DNA from: CAYGTS01 sp964352905
GTDB lineage: Bacteria; Pseudomonadota; Gammaproteobacteria; JAHCLG01
DNA: 39,198 nucleotides
Assembly: GCA_964352905.1 (NCBI GenBank)
Contig: CAYGTS010000005.1
Coordinates: 1 to 39,198, forward strand
Direction: 5' to 3'
The notes beneath the pieces are model-generated. The model had not been told where the DNA came from, made no database searches, and saw only the letters and a list, made by a program, of their open reading frames with translations. Positions 7,499 through 16,175 of the stretch are shown one piece after another. Each line of letters opens with the position of its first letter. The first letter of the stretch is position 1. The position numbers were made by a program, and so were the translations under genes.

Positions 7499-7763
7499 AG
7501 TTGTTTACGCTTCCACCACAAAACAATCGTTACTGGCGCTTAAGGTTCCAGAAAATAGCAGCATCAGAGAAGTGATTATTGCTTCAGGAATATTACAGCA
7601 CTATCCAGAAATTGATTTAGCAAACTTAAGCGTGGGTATTTTTAGCAAAAAAACCAGCTTAGATCAAATTGTAAAGGCCGGTGATCGCATTGAATTGTAT
7701 CGCCCACTGATTATCGATCCGAAAGAGGCGCGCAAGCAGCGCGCCCAGAAATCACAAGATTAG
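7470..7763 (+). CDS. rnfH: RnfH family protein (UPF0125, RatB)
   Basis: The 97-residue protein has a ubiquitin-like beta-grasp fold. It contains VEVVYAST near the start, then the conserved VGIFSKKTSLDQIVKAGDRIELYRPLIIDPKEARKQRA region, whose DRIELYRPL is typical of the family (shown here in two parts: VGIFSKKTSLDQ and DRIELYRPLIIDPKEARK). Its biochemical role is unknown; the name comes from association with rnf operons. Overlap with ratA indicates coexpression. Its stop overlaps the convergent bamE stop. Confidence 0.93.
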   Translation: MVTATLINVEVVYASTTKQSLLALKVPENSSIREVIIASGILQHYPEIDLANLSVGIFSKKTSLDQIVKAGDRIELYRPLIIDPKEARKQRAQKSQD

Positions 7764-8083
7764 GGGTAACGTTGAATACTCACCACCGTGCCAGCATTAT
7801 TAAAGAAAACCGTTACTAGTTTTTCCTGGCGCGCATGCATGTTTTTTTGCATGGTGTAAACGTAATCCCAGCGCGTTAAGCTAAAGTTATTATTCATGAT
7901 CGGATCACCGAGCAAATTACGTACTTGTTCTTTACCCATGCCAACATGTAGCCTCGATAGCATTTCAGGGGTAACCACGTTACCTTGCTGAATATCATAA
8001 ATATGGATTTGTGAAAATAAACTGTGGCAACCGCTCAAACTCAAGGATAACGGTAACATAATCATTAATAATAATTTTCTCAT
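7760..8083 (-). CDS. bamE: Outer membrane assembly lipoprotein BamE (SmpA/OmlA)
   Basis: The 107-residue lipoprotein has a signal peptide (LLLMIMLPLSLS) and a lipobox LSGC, making Cys19 the likely lipidated residue. The mature part has the BamE features IQQGNVVT, LHVGMGKEQVRNLLGDP and RWDYVYT. BamE is an accessory lipoprotein of the Bam complex, which inserts beta-barrel proteins in the outer membrane. Its neighbours match the conserved smpB-ratA-rnfH-bamE locus. It looks intact. Confidence 0.95.
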   Translation of the reverse strand: MRKLLLMIMLPLSLSLSGCHSLFSQIHIYDIQQGNVVTPEMLSRLHVGMGKEQVRNLLGDPIMNNNFSLTRWDYVYTMQKNMHARQEKLVTVFFNNAGTVVSIQRYP

Positions 8084-8227
8084 TGGTTATTCATCTCTGT
8101 GTGACAGGAAGCCATGATAACGTGAATTGCTGAGTGCTGCAATTCTAAAGAATGGCCACGCTTATGTTCTTGGTTACTTGAAATTTCTGTGTTTATTGCC
8201 CGGAAATAGTGTAAAATTTATACAATA

Positions 8228-8440
8228 GTGCATGATCGTGCTCTCAATAGCAAATCAAAATCTGAGCCAATAAAACTTGATAACAATAAAGTACTAAACT
8301 GGTTTAATCAACTTTTACCAGTAGCACAATTTTTGGTTTGCTTATCTCTAATCGGCGCTTTAATTGTTAGCGCTGCTTACATAACAAATAAGATGAATCC
8401 GCAAACTGCAGCAAGAACGACTCCGGCTCCTGGCCGCTAA
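8228..8440 (+). CDS. Small single-pass membrane protein, unknown
   Basis: The 70-residue frame begins at GTG; no upstream in-frame ATG exists before a TAG at 8207-8209. It has a charged N-terminus, one hydrophobic segment (FLVCLSLIGALIVSAAYI, about residues 37-54) and a short tail rich in Thr, Ala and Pro. I recognise no family. The clear membrane segment and lack of overlap favour a real gene, but the GTG start and weak ribosome-binding site leave doubt. Confidence 0.4.
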   Translation: MHDRALNSKSKSEPIKLDNNKVLNWFNQLLPVAQFLVCLSLIGALIVSAAYITNKMNPQTAARTTPAPGR

Positions 8441-8450
8441 AATTGCAACG

Positions 8451-8960
8451 CTAATGCTCGTTATGATACTGCGCTTTAGCGCAGCTCGTTAAAATCGTTT
8501 GCAAACTAGTCTTCATGCTGGGATAACCAATATCAGCAATTTTCCATTGTGACCCTTGTTTAAGCAACGTTACAACCACTTGCGAAGACGGATCGAATTT
8601 TAAATCAACTGCAACCGTTGCCTTATCTTGCGTTTGCGAGACTTTACCAATCACAATTTGCTTTGGAATATCTTGCGCATTTAATACAACATCAAAATCA
8701 CTAATACAACCAGGATCATCATCTGTCGCATTTTTTTCATCATTGGCTTTTTGTTTTTCGATTTGCTGATAAAAAGAGGGAACAAAATACGCCGCCATTA
8801 ATTTTTTATGCGCCGCATAATCTTCAGTTGCAATATACTGTTGATAAAATTGCTCAGCAACCGCTTGTGGTGTCACAGTGCTTGCAAACACATTAAGTTT
8901 AAGCAGGAATAATCCTAAACTCAAACATAACAAAAAAATTTTTTTAAAACTAATTAACAT
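8451..8960 (-). CDS. Exported protein, DUF3828-like
   Basis: The 169-residue protein has a Sec signal peptide (ISFKKIFLLCLSLGLFLL, with cleavage probably after VFAS). The mature domain includes AVAEQFYQQYI, an acidic ATDDDPGCISDFD segment and VVVTLLKQGSQWKIADIGYP near the C-terminus. The pattern resembles NTF2-like DUF3828 periplasmic proteins. Two cysteines (in DPGC and TSCA) could form a disulfide. It is followed on the same strand by a smaller exported protein gene upstream at 8984. Function is unknown. Confidence 0.6.
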   Translation of the reverse strand: MLISFKKIFLLCLSLGLFLLKLNVFASTVTPQAVAEQFYQQYIATEDYAAHKKLMAAYFVPSFYQQIEKQKANDEKNATDDDPGCISDFDVVLNAQDIPKQIVIGKVSQTQDKATVAVDLKFDPSSQVVVTLLKQGSQWKIADIGYPSMKTSLQTILTSCAKAQYHNEH

Positions 8961-8983
8961 ACTTTATTCCCTCTCATTAAATT

Positions 8984-9418
8984 TTAGCGACTTCTTACCC
9001 AACGATAACGAATCGTTTCATCTTTTAAATTGCCCCAGCCTGTCCACATTTCTTTTAAAACTAAATTACCTTTCTCTTTTGAAATAACCCTGTATAAAAA
9101 TACGCGTGGCGCACATCTTCTGTTTGCATCAGAAGGCACTAACTGAATAAAGGCAAATACATGTGGTGATACTTTTTTAAGACGCATCTTAGTAGGCGAC
9201 TGGCATTGTGACTCATCATACCAGTTAACAGTATTATCAGCATTGAACGAAAAACCCGCACAACGCGAACCAACCATGATATAACGACCTTGCGTGTTAT
9301 TGTTGTTAGCATAGCGGTTATGAGTATAGCGACCATGAGTATAACGATCGTATGAACTTGCCAATGTAGGTACAGCAGTAATTAGCATTAGCGCCACCAG
9401 CAGCGTACGGAAATTCAT
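8984..9418 (-). CDS. Small secreted protein with Tyr/His/Asn-rich N-terminus
   Basis: The 144-residue product has a typical signal peptide (RTLLVALMLITAVPTLAS). The mature N-terminus is a short repeat (RYTHGRYTHNRYANNNN) rich in aromatic and polar residues. A compact domain with two or three cysteines follows (SRCAGF, SQCQS, RRCAP) and ends in EMWTGWGNLKDETIRYRW. I recognise no family. A small disulfide-bonded periplasmic protein is plausible. It probably belongs to the same transcription unit as the exported protein at 8451-8960, since only 23 bases separate them. Confidence 0.6.
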   Translation of the reverse strand: MNFRTLLVALMLITAVPTLASSYDRYTHGRYTHNRYANNNNTQGRYIMVGSRCAGFSFNADNTVNWYDESQCQSPTKMRLKKVSPHVFAFIQLVPSDANRRCAPRVFLYRVISKEKGNLVLKEMWTGWGNLKDETIRYRWVRSR

Positions 9419-9566
9419 AAATACACCTATTATTATTTAATTAAATGTTGAAACGCGCAGTGATTCTATAGCAAATTTACTTACTATGTAAGCTATGCAA
9501 GTAATTATTTTCGCTAAGGTTGCCACAGACTGGGCAAGTGATGTAAATTATCATTCCCAAGAAGAT

Positions 9567-9639
<73 letters not shown>

Positions 9640-9771
9640 GTGGAAAACCTTTGATTATTCAAGCTGTTACAAGCATCCATCCCACCATTTTTCTTTGCCA
9701 CAATAATCATTGCGTGAGATTTGCGTGACGCTTAAGTTAAGCGTGCTATGCAGTTCTGCAAATTATGCGAG

Positions 9772-10848
9772 CTAACCTGCTTGTCGCAATTTCAACAATG
9801 TTAATGTTGCACCACTACTTCCTTCGCACGCTTTATTTGCAGCAGCAATCAAGTTATGAATTTCCGCCGCCGAATAATGCGTCGTAATTCTACCTGAACG
9901 ATGGCCTAGTAAATCTTGTCGATCTTCAAAGCTCACACCTGCCGCACGTAAACGCCGTCCAAAAGTATGTTTCAAATCATGCACGCGAATATCAGGTAAC
10001 TTGGCACGCATGCGTGCGTTTTTCCAAGCACTGTTCAACATATTCTGCGTCGGCTTACCTTGAAAGGTGAACACGAATTCACTGTGAATGCCGCGAACAC
10101 TTTCAATCACCGATTGCGCTACACGATTTAATATCACCAAGCGATCTTCACGATTTTTAACACGTTCTCCTGGAATAATAAAAACCGATGAATGATCATC
10201 GAAGCGTATTTCCCATTGCCAACGTAAACCACATACTTCACGATTACGACAGCCTGTATTAACGGCAAACAATGCCATCTTTGCAAGATGTTGCGGTAAT
10301 TCCTGAAATAAGTGACTTTGCTCAGTAAAGCTTAATGGATAAGGTTTGCGTTTATCATGTTCAGATAACAATTTAATTTTAGGTGCATGAGCTAGCCAAG
10401 TTAATCCATTTTCATCCAACCATTCACCCGCTGCAAGATTTAAAAGATGACGCACAGTTTGTAAACCGTAATTAATCGTACGGTTTTTTACGCCATCTTT
10501 TTGCCTTGCTTTGATATACGGTTGCAAGCTACCCATATGAACCGCTTCCAGGTTCAAATCACCAATAAATTGATCTAACACCTTAAGCCATAAAGCATCT
10601 TCTTTAATACTCGCTTTGTGTTGATTCTCGATTAAATATTTTGTAGCAGCCTCACGAAATAAACGCTTTGGCCGAACACCATAAACAATCGCCTCTCTTA
10701 ACTCTTCAACACGGTGTATTAAAAATTTTTCGGCTTCATCGAACGAACTTGTGCCAGTGCTTTGGCAAATTCGTCTACCGAAGATTTTTTTATCAATGAC
10801 CCAGATCCCGTTTCGCAACTGGAGTCCGGGGATTTTCTTTTTGCCCAT
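9772..10848 (-). CDS. Tyrosine recombinase / integrase
   Basis: The 358-residue protein of the phage-integrase family has the catalytic residues Arg201 (NTGCRNRE), Lys231 (RVKNRE), His290 (VHDLKHTFGRRL), His316 (LLGHRSG) and nucleophile Tyr325 (THYS). The second Arg of the usual HxxR is Lys293 here; HDLKHT variants occur in some integrases, so activity is not excluded. An N-terminal SAM-like core-binding domain spans about residues 60-160. The gene ends about 130 bases from tRNA-Thr and points at it, the normal arrangement for an element inserted in a tRNA 3' end. It overlaps an excisionase-like gene at its 5' end. Confidence 0.9.
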   Translation of the reverse strand: MGKKKIPGLQLRNGIWVIDKKIFGRRICQSTGTSSFDEAEKFLIHRVEELREAIVYGVRPKRLFREAATKYLIENQHKASIKEDALWLKVLDQFIGDLNLEAVHMGSLQPYIKARQKDGVKNRTINYGLQTVRHLLNLAAGEWLDENGLTWLAHAPKIKLLSEHDKRKPYPLSFTEQSHLFQELPQHLAKMALFAVNTGCRNREVCGLRWQWEIRFDDHSSVFIIPGERVKNREDRLVILNRVAQSVIESVRGIHSEFVFTFQGKPTQNMLNSAWKNARMRAKLPDIRVHDLKHTFGRRLRAAGVSFEDRQDLLGHRSGRITTHYSAAEIHNLIAAANKACEGSSGATLTLLKLRQAG

Positions 10849-11051
10849 GAATTTCTCCTCGAAATCGCTGGGCGTCCGTTGCAGTGCTTATAATGATCGA
10901 CCCATTGATCTAAGTCAAGCCTGTCAAAGGCAATGCCTTGCTTGCCAATCGGAATCGCCATTAAATGCGGACGCACTTCTTGATTAAAGCGATTAATATC
11001 CATGCCAAGATAGGAAGGTATATCACGTAAGCGAATAAGACGGGGTTGCAT
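10719..11051 (-). CDS. Excisionase/AlpA-like DNA-binding protein
   Basis: This 110-residue product has an N-terminal MerR/AlpA-type helix-turn-helix (RLRDIPSYLGMDINRF) and the GIAFDRLDLDQWVDHY motif usual in small excisionase or AlpA regulators that precede integrases. The basic C-terminal part overlaps the integrase by 130 bases in another frame. That large overlap is the weak point of the call: the C-terminus may be less important than the HTH. The likely role is directing excision or regulating int. It would be cotranscribed with the integrase. Confidence 0.65.
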   Translation of the reverse strand: MQPRLIRLRDIPSYLGMDINRFNQEVRPHLMAIPIGKQGIAFDRLDLDQWVDHYKHCNGRPAISRRNSWAKRKSPDSSCETGSGSLIKKSSVDEFAKALAQVRSMKPKNF

Positions 11052-11217
11052 AATAGACTCCCATAGCGATAAAAGGTTGGAAGTCCTGGTTTAATTATTA
11101 TCCTGAGTGTAAAACTGTAGCATTGGGGAATAAGGTTGTCAATAACGAAGAGAATAAATTCTCGTTAATGATTGTAGTATTTTTAAAGGAGGTCGTATCT
11201 CTGACCGTAGATCATTC

Positions 11218-11283
11218 CTTGCCCGAATTCTGCCTGAATCTTGCCCGAATTCTGCCTGAATCTTGCCCGAATCTTGCCCGAAT
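11218..11283. repeat. Six tandem 11-bp units after a stop codon
   Basis: Units of cttgcccgaat (1st, 3rd, 5th, 6th) and tctgcctgaat (2nd, 4th) follow each other without gaps, ending at the stop codon of the AAA_4 gene. Read on the minus strand in the gene's own frame beyond its stop, they encode FGQDSGKIQ, then EFGQDSGRI. The 11-bp period means any unit gain or loss shifts the frame. Confidence 0.85.
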
Positions 11284-12716
11284 TAGTCTAAGATATTGAT
11301 TTCCCAGAGTGTATTTTTTCCTTGACCAACTTGTTTTATGACATGTTCTTGCTGTAAAGCTAATAAATCTGATTTTATAGTTCTAAAACTGACAGCAATA
11401 CTAAGCTTATGATGGATTTCCCGTGCACTTAAGCGGCCTTGATTAGTTAATAACGCAATAATTTTTTCTTTTCTTTCTTTAGGCGTAAGGCCTTTAATTA
11501 AATGAGTTTGTGATGGATCTTCACTTGATGGTGAGATACCAATTGATGTTTTAAATTTAAAGGTAACTGATAAGCCACCAAATTCTTCTTTAAATTCTGG
11601 ATCAGGTAAGCCATCTTCCCTACAAAGATTGATCATTTTATTCGTGCCTGTACCCCAAGTTTCTATCAATTTCATTGAGTGGAAAACCCTCGCAATCAAT
11701 GGATTTTGTGCCCAAGAAAAATGATTTTTTGATAAGTCTTCAATCGTAAGCTGTTTGGGTAAGGTACCATTATTCCAAATTACCATTTTGTCATCATAAA
11801 TTGCTAAGGTAATTGAACCAGAATGAACCGAATAATCTCGGTGTGCAATGGCGTTGACTAAAGCCTCTCTTACAGCAAGCATGGGTAACGTGGGTTTATC
11901 AATACGTTCAAATTGATTTTTATCAAAAAAGCTACTAATCAATAAATGTTTTCGGATAAAAAGATCGGCCTCATCAAGCATGGTGATAGCATTGGCATAA
12001 ACATGCTTGCTATCAAGCATTTCACCAAACTTGTCTTTACCTCTAAACCTTGCCATTTTAATGACGCATTGTGGTAAATTCAAAGCCTCTTCTTTTGCAA
12101 ATAAAACGACTGCAGCATTTTTAACTTGTTCGCCTTCAACTAGGGTATACCTTGCTAAAATATCATGGACTTTAGAGTTCAATGCGCTCGCAGGAATGCG
12201 AGCTTTATCAACAGCAATAGCTACAACTTGATAAATTTTTTCATGGTCCAATGAATTTAGATCACACTTGTCATTTATTTGTGACTCCCATGAATGATTA
12301 AGCTGTCCTCTTGCAACGATCATTTGTTCATATTGGTGTTGTGTAATTCTTGTTGTAGAACTTTGATGACGTTGATAAGGTCGATGATCATAAATATAAG
12401 GTGCATGGCTACCTTTTTTTACTTCAAGTACAATCACTTTTTTGTTTTTTTGGTAATTAATATAATGCACATTTAATTGTGTCGCTGGTTCAATTTTTGA
12501 TATTTCTCTAGCGATTTCACGTTTAGTTTCATCTGAAAATGTTTGGCCGACTATTTTACCGGCATCAGTCACACCAATTAGAACGATACCGCCAGAACCA
12601 TTTAAAAAAGCGCAGACCGTTTCAAAAGCAGCATGAAGCTGTGCAGTAGATTTTTTAAACTCGAGTGTTTCAGACTCACCTTGAGTAATTAGCTTTTTTA
12701 ATGCTTCGATATTCAT
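11283..12716 (-). CDS. AlbA_2 / divergent AAA_4 ATP-binding transcriptional regulator
   Basis: The 477-residue protein opens with a Schlafen/AlbA_2 domain (ESETLEFKKS, then FLNGSGGIVLIGVTD, about residues 14-130). A GHKL-like ATP-binding region (HATPase_c_4) follows, with REALVNAIAHRDYS, MVIWNNGTLP and ETWGTGTNKMI. The C-terminal 65 residues form a winged helix (LSAREIHHKLSIAVSFRTIK). The family is annotated as RecG-like or AAA_4 regulators and is frequent on mobile elements; its biochemical role is poorly defined. The stop codon abuts a tandem repeat that would read in frame as a family-like linker. It may respond to DNA or RNA signals to control nearby genes (inference). Confidence 0.8.
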   Translation of the reverse strand: MNIEALKKLITQGESETLEFKKSTAQLHAAFETVCAFLNGSGGIVLIGVTDAGKIVGQTFSDETKREIAREISKIEPATQLNVHYINYQKNKKVIVLEVKKGSHAPYIYDHRPYQRHQSSTTRITQHQYEQMIVARGQLNHSWESQINDKCDLNSLDHEKIYQVVAIAVDKARIPASALNSKVHDILARYTLVEGEQVKNAAVVLFAKEEALNLPQCVIKMARFRGKDKFGEMLDSKHVYANAITMLDEADLFIRKHLLISSFFDKNQFERIDKPTLPMLAVREALVNAIAHRDYSVHSGSITLAIYDDKMVIWNNGTLPKQLTIEDLSKNHFSWAQNPLIARVFHSMKLIETWGTGTNKMINLCREDGLPDPEFKEEFGGLSVTFKFKTSIGISPSSEDPSQTHLIKGLTPKERKEKIIALLTNQGRLSAREIHHKLSIAVSFRTIKSDLLALQQEHVIKQVGQGKNTLWEINILD

Positions 12717-12772
12717 TTTGATTGATTATTGCATCCAAATAAATGTTTTAACAAAGGAGCATATGACATGAC

Positions 12773-12821
12773 CATGGCTAATGTTAGCGTATCTAGTCGC
12801 AAATTAGTATCATTAGCCATG
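12773..12821. repeat. 11-bp inverted repeat between two minus-strand genes
   Basis: catggctaatg at 12773-12783 is repeated inverted as cattagccatg at 12811-12821, with 27 bases between. It lies downstream of the tetR-like gene and upstream of the AAA_4 gene. There is no T-run on the minus side, so it is more likely an operator or a silent hairpin than a terminator of tetR. Confidence 0.4.
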
Positions 12822-12868
12822 ATTTTTCATGCATATAGGAATAGCTCAAGTTAAATTAGGTTAAACGT

Positions 12869-13393
12869 TTAGAAAATACCTGATTCAAGCATACCCATTA
12901 TGAGATGTTGAAAGGTTTGATCATCTTTATAAAGGTTATATAAAAATAAAATACCTAAAACATTACTTAAGGCATAGATTGCCCAAGATCCGTCTTTAAT
13001 ATTGCAGAGCAACCTAATCCAATTATTAAAATAATGTTTTACACTATGTGTCACAACCTCTGAACCAGCCGCTGCTAATTGGATAGGTGCAATTAATTCC
13101 AGATGATCTTGCAAAACAAGGTAAATTATTTGTACAAGATTTATGTGACTAATATTTGTTTTAAGTAACGGCTCTATTTTATCCCTTACAAGAGATGTTG
13201 ATACTTGTAGGGTTTTACAAGCTAAAATTTCTTTTGATTTATAGTGAAAGAAAATACTGGACTTTGTTAACCCCAATTGACTAGCTATAGCTTGAAATGT
13301 AACGCCATGATAGCCATTTTGAACAAAAAGCTTGTTAGCAATCTGCAAAATGACTTTTTTCGTCTGTGTGCGTGATATAATGTCATGAGACAT
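12869..13393 (-). CDS. TetR/AcrR family transcriptional regulator
   Basis: The 174-residue protein is of usual TetR length. The N-terminal HTH reads ANKLFVQNGYHGVTFQAIAS, then LGLTKSSIFFHYKSKE (about residues 18-55), the classic TetR signature. The C-terminal ligand domain is divergent, and no ligand can be inferred. It probably represses itself through the inverted repeat at 13430-13463, upstream of its start. It lies within the tRNA-Thr-linked element. Confidence 0.9.
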   Translation of the reverse strand: MSHDIISRTQTKKVILQIANKLFVQNGYHGVTFQAIASQLGLTKSSIFFHYKSKEILACKTLQVSTSLVRDKIEPLLKTNISHINLVQIIYLVLQDHLELIAPIQLAAAGSEVVTHSVKHYFNNWIRLLCNIKDGSWAIYALSNVLGILFLYNLYKDDQTFQHLIMGMLESGIF

Positions 13394-13429
13394 TGCATGA
13401 TCTCCTCTTTAGTGGTCATGTGATGTTTA

Positions 13430-13463
13430 GTGGATCATCGGTGCGTCAACACTGATGATTCAC
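13430..13463. promoter_or_regulatory. TetR operator candidate
   Basis: gtggatcatcggtg (13430-13443) is mirrored by cactgatgattcac (13450-13463), with 12 of 14 positions complementary. It lies 37 bases upstream of the tetR-like start, where TetR-family repressors usually bind. Confidence 0.5.
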
Positions 13464-13597
13464 GCTAGGAATAGTGACTGTAGCTCAAAAATTGGAACTT
13501 ATCAAGTAATTTATAATGTAACTTATTATTGTTTTTGGTGATAACACATTAATTTGTTAATATTCCTCATTGTCAGTAAGCAAGATTTTGGATCATC

Positions 13598-13864
13598 ATG
13601 TCAAAAAAGTATACACCTGAGCAAATTAGACTATTACTGTCGCTTTATAAATCAAAACAAACTAAAACGGCTATAACCAAGCGCTATTGGAAACTCTCTG
13701 CTGATCTTCGTGAGCAGTTGATAAAAGAATTAATTGATGATGATTTAATCTATTCTGAACGCTGCCCTACACCTGACTCAAGAAAAACGCCCACTTATTA
13801 TTTCATTTCTCTGCAGGGTCAAAAATGGGTGAAATCCTATTTGCAACATATTCAAGGTGACTAA
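13598..13864 (+). CDS. Small winged-helix-like protein, unknown
   Basis: The 88-residue basic protein starts at an ATG 10 bases or so after ttttggatcatc, without a strong ribosome-binding site. It is predicted helical (YTPEQIRLLLSLYKSK, then REQLIKELIDDDLI), followed by a beta-hairpin-like YYFISLQGQKWV. That helix-wing arrangement resembles small MarR/PadR-like DNA-binding proteins. It precedes the relaxase gene by about 250 bases on the same strand, so a regulatory or accessory mobilization role is possible but not shown. Confidence 0.5.
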   Translation: MSKKYTPEQIRLLLSLYKSKQTKTAITKRYWKLSADLREQLIKELIDDDLIYSERCPTPDSRKTPTYYFISLQGQKWVKSYLQHIQGD

Positions 13865-13940
13865 AGAGCTCACTATAATTTTAAAGAGAATTAATCCTCA
13901 ATAATTATTGACAATTCATTCAAAAAATCACAAAATAGTT

Positions 13941-13990
13941 AAACAGGGCCTGAAGTAATCTTACTGCAAGATAAAGGGCGGTTCCGCTTA
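13941..13990. other. Candidate oriT/nic region upstream of the relaxase
   Basis: The 230-base gap before the relaxase contains the small inverted repeat gcggttccgc (13978-13987). Next to it on the minus strand is TATCTTGC (13973-13966), one base off the IncP/Ti-type nic core YATCCTG|Y. RP4-family relaxases commonly nick close to their own gene. The match is short and unverified. Confidence 0.3.
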
Positions 13991-14113
13991 AGCTTCAAGT
14001 CCCTGAAAGAGATGAAATTTTTGAAGGACTTTTTGTAATTTAGTTAGGATTTTATGGCCCTAATTTAAGTTGCTAATACTATACAGCAACTGTTGTTACA
14101 AACGAGGTCTTTC

Positions 14114-15676
14114 ATGCGTCAACAACATGAGATTAAACTCAAACCCACTCACATTCGCACCGAAAAAAAACCAGTGACCCGGCGGCGGCGTTATAAAATG
14201 GCTGATATTAATGATCCGCTTTATGGCTGCGGCACTTTCTTTTTGGCACGCGAATACCAACAACGCTGTGTGGTGAAAGTTTCCTATATTAAAAATGGCC
14301 AATCGCGTGCCTGGGCAGCGCACGGTGATTATTTGCAACGTGAACACGCACAAACACCCGGTGAACGAGGTTTAGGTTTTAATGCGGAACGCGACGATAT
14401 TAATTTGAAAGAATTATTACGTGCATGGCAAAAAGCCGATGATCCGTTGCTGTTTAAAATTATTGTGTCACCCGAAAACGGTTACAAAATGGATCTCCAC
14501 CAGCACGCAAAAGATTTAGTGCAACAAATGCAAATTGATTTAGATACAAAATTAGAGTGGGCAGCCATTGATCATCACAATACCGATCATCCACACTTGC
14601 ATATTGTGGTACGGGGTCTTGATGAAAAAGGTAAAGAATTACGTATTGAATCAGGCTATCTTAAACAAGGTATTCGAGAACGTAGCCAAGTGTTTGCAAC
14701 TAAAGAACTGGGTTTCCAATATAATCGTGACCTTATTCAGCAACGCGAGCAGCAAGTTGAACGCGATCAAGTCACTAAAATTGATTATAGTTTACGCCAT
14801 CGTGCTAATGATGACGGTGTGATTTCGTTTAAACAAAAAGTGGCGGATAATGCTATGGCGCGAGAGTGGCGCTTACAAGAAATTGCACGCCTAAAATATT
14901 TAGCCACGATGGATCTCGCCAAACAATTAGAACCGAAAGTGTGGCAACTCAGTCCACAACTAGAAAACACGCTGCATCAATTAAAATTTGAAGACAGCAT
15001 TGTTGAAGCACGTGCACGTCATGGTATTGAGGTGACATATCGTGAAGAATTAAAGCCAACTCAAATTGAAGAAGATAGCCCACTTACCGGAAAAGTCGTG
15101 GGCATGGGACTCGAAAATGAGCTTTATGATCAACGTTATTTAATCGTCGAAGGCACCGACGGTAAAGCCCATTATCTACAAGCTAGTAACAACATGGTTA
15201 AGCAACACGATGAAGGGATTTATCGTAACGGTGATGTTGTCACTATTTCGCGGAATCATTATACGCGTGATGATGATACACAAATGAGTTATTTACGTGT
15301 TGATAGCCATGGCGATCTCGATCATTTAAAACAAGCTCTTTACTCAAAACTCGATGATGACACGCTCGATTTTGTCAAAGCAACCGGTTGCGCACCACAG
15401 CTATTACATCATGAAAAGTGCTTTGGGCATGAATATGCGGAAGCTATGGTCGAGCGTTTTAAAGAATTTAAAGAGGCTGATTTATTTTATTTCGATCACG
15501 ATGATGGCAGTTATTGGCTAGTACCAAATTGGGAAGAACGTTATGAATGGTTAATTGATGAGCGTGAGCAAGTGCTTAAGTTAGATCGTGAACCAGAGCA
15601 TGATTTAGAATTCGAACAAAAACGTGACTTGGAAATTAACCGCGAAATCGATCGTGATTTGGGGATTGGTTTTTGA
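14114..15676 (+). CDS. VirD2/TraI-type relaxase (mobilization protein)
   Basis: I place the start at ATG 14114, seven codons inside a TTG alternative, because acgagg precedes it. The 520-residue protein has the MOBP-type relaxase motif III, HHNTDHPHLHIVV (His155, His159, His161 and His163 as metal ligands). A motif I-like Tyr73 sits in HGDYLQRE. Motif II-like FKIIVSPENG lies at 114-123. The C-terminal half has the DUF3363-like arrangement seen in relaxases of integrative elements and ends in a very acidic, charged tail. The enzyme would nick oriT and stay bound to the DNA end during transfer. No type IV coupling protein or transfer genes are visible, so the element is mobilizable at most. Confidence 0.85.
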   Translation: MRQQHEIKLKPTHIRTEKKPVTRRRRYKMADINDPLYGCGTFFLAREYQQRCVVKVSYIKNGQSRAWAAHGDYLQREHAQTPGERGLGFNAERDDINLKELLRAWQKADDPLLFKIIVSPENGYKMDLHQHAKDLVQQMQIDLDTKLEWAAIDHHNTDHPHLHIVVRGLDEKGKELRIESGYLKQGIRERSQVFATKELGFQYNRDLIQQREQQVERDQVTKIDYSLRHRANDDGVISFKQKVADNAMAREWRLQEIARLKYLATMDLAKQLEPKVWQLSPQLENTLHQLKFEDSIVEARARHGIEVTYREELKPTQIEEDSPLTGKVVGMGLENELYDQRYLIVEGTDGKAHYLQASNNMVKQHDEGIYRNGDVVTISRNHYTRDDDTQMSYLRVDSHGDLDHLKQALYSKLDDDTLDFVKATGCAPQLLHHEKCFGHEYAEAMVERFKEFKEADLFYFDHDDGSYWLVPNWEERYEWLIDEREQVLKLDREPEHDLEFEQKRDLEINREIDRDLGIGF

Positions 15677-15710
15677 ACAAAATGACTCAAAAAGGTTGCA
15701 AAAATACCCT

Positions 15711-15776
15711 GCTAAATTTGCCTGGTTAAATTTGCCTGCTAAATTAAGTAGGTAAATTTGATCACCTAAATTTACC
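15711..15776. repeat. AT-rich repeats and palindrome after the relaxase
   Basis: The motif taaatttgcctg occurs twice, then a palindrome ggtaaattt (15751-15759) / aaatttacc (15768-15776) with an 8-base loop. It could be a hairpin, a protein-binding site or a terminator; function is unknown. Confidence 0.5.
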
Positions 15777-15822
15777 CTATCAAAATCATCAAGGCTTTTT
15801 AGGGTATGAATTTAATCATCAA

Positions 15823-15859
15823 ATAAAAAAAGCCACAGTGATCCGCAATCACTGTGGCT
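15823..15859 (-). terminator. Strong rho-independent terminator, minus direction
   Basis: The perfect 12-base arms agccacagtgat (15831-15842) and atcactgtggct (15848-15859) have a 5-base loop. Only the minus-strand transcript meets a T-run after the stem, so it ends the leftward genes at 15.99-16.88 kb. Confidence 0.85.
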
Positions 15860-15986
15860 AAAGTTGCAAGCACAATGAGATCATTTAATTCTTATTGTTT
15901 GATCTCTTGCTACTTACATTATTGAGAAGCTTGCACTCTTGCTGATTGAGTTCAGGCTAAGCTCAACTTATTTATAATCCAACTCC

Positions 15987-16175
15987 TTAAGCCGCAGAAG
16001 CTGCAACAGAGTTTAAAACCGGAACTGGCATTAGCGTTATTGGTGTAGACATTGCTATCTGATAAGCTAATGCTGAATTACGTAATTCGCGCAAATACCG
16101 CGCATACGTATGCTTGTTTGATAGTTGTGCAAATTCTTCCGATGACTTGATCGGCTGTAATTTTTTAGAGAAAAA
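15987..16175 (-). pseudogene. Orphan C-terminal ORF fragment next to MITE
   Basis: A frame of about 63 codons without a start runs from the MITE edge to TAA at 15987. It includes the segments LQPIKSSEEFAQLSNKHTY and ARYLRELRNSALAYQIAM. The composition looks coding, and the strong terminator follows at the right distance. I do not recognise the family. It is probably the 3' part of a gene whose 5' part was displaced by the palindromic element; whether it once continued from the SSB-like frame on the other side is unclear. Confidence 0.5.

Noticed and set aside
9772..10848. Integrase as inactive because HxxR is HDLK
   Set aside because: Lys variants are, from memory, found in otherwise normal integrases, and all other catalytic residues are present.
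11218..11283. Short regular repeats as a CRISPR array
   Set aside because: The units are contiguous, with no spacers and no cas genes.
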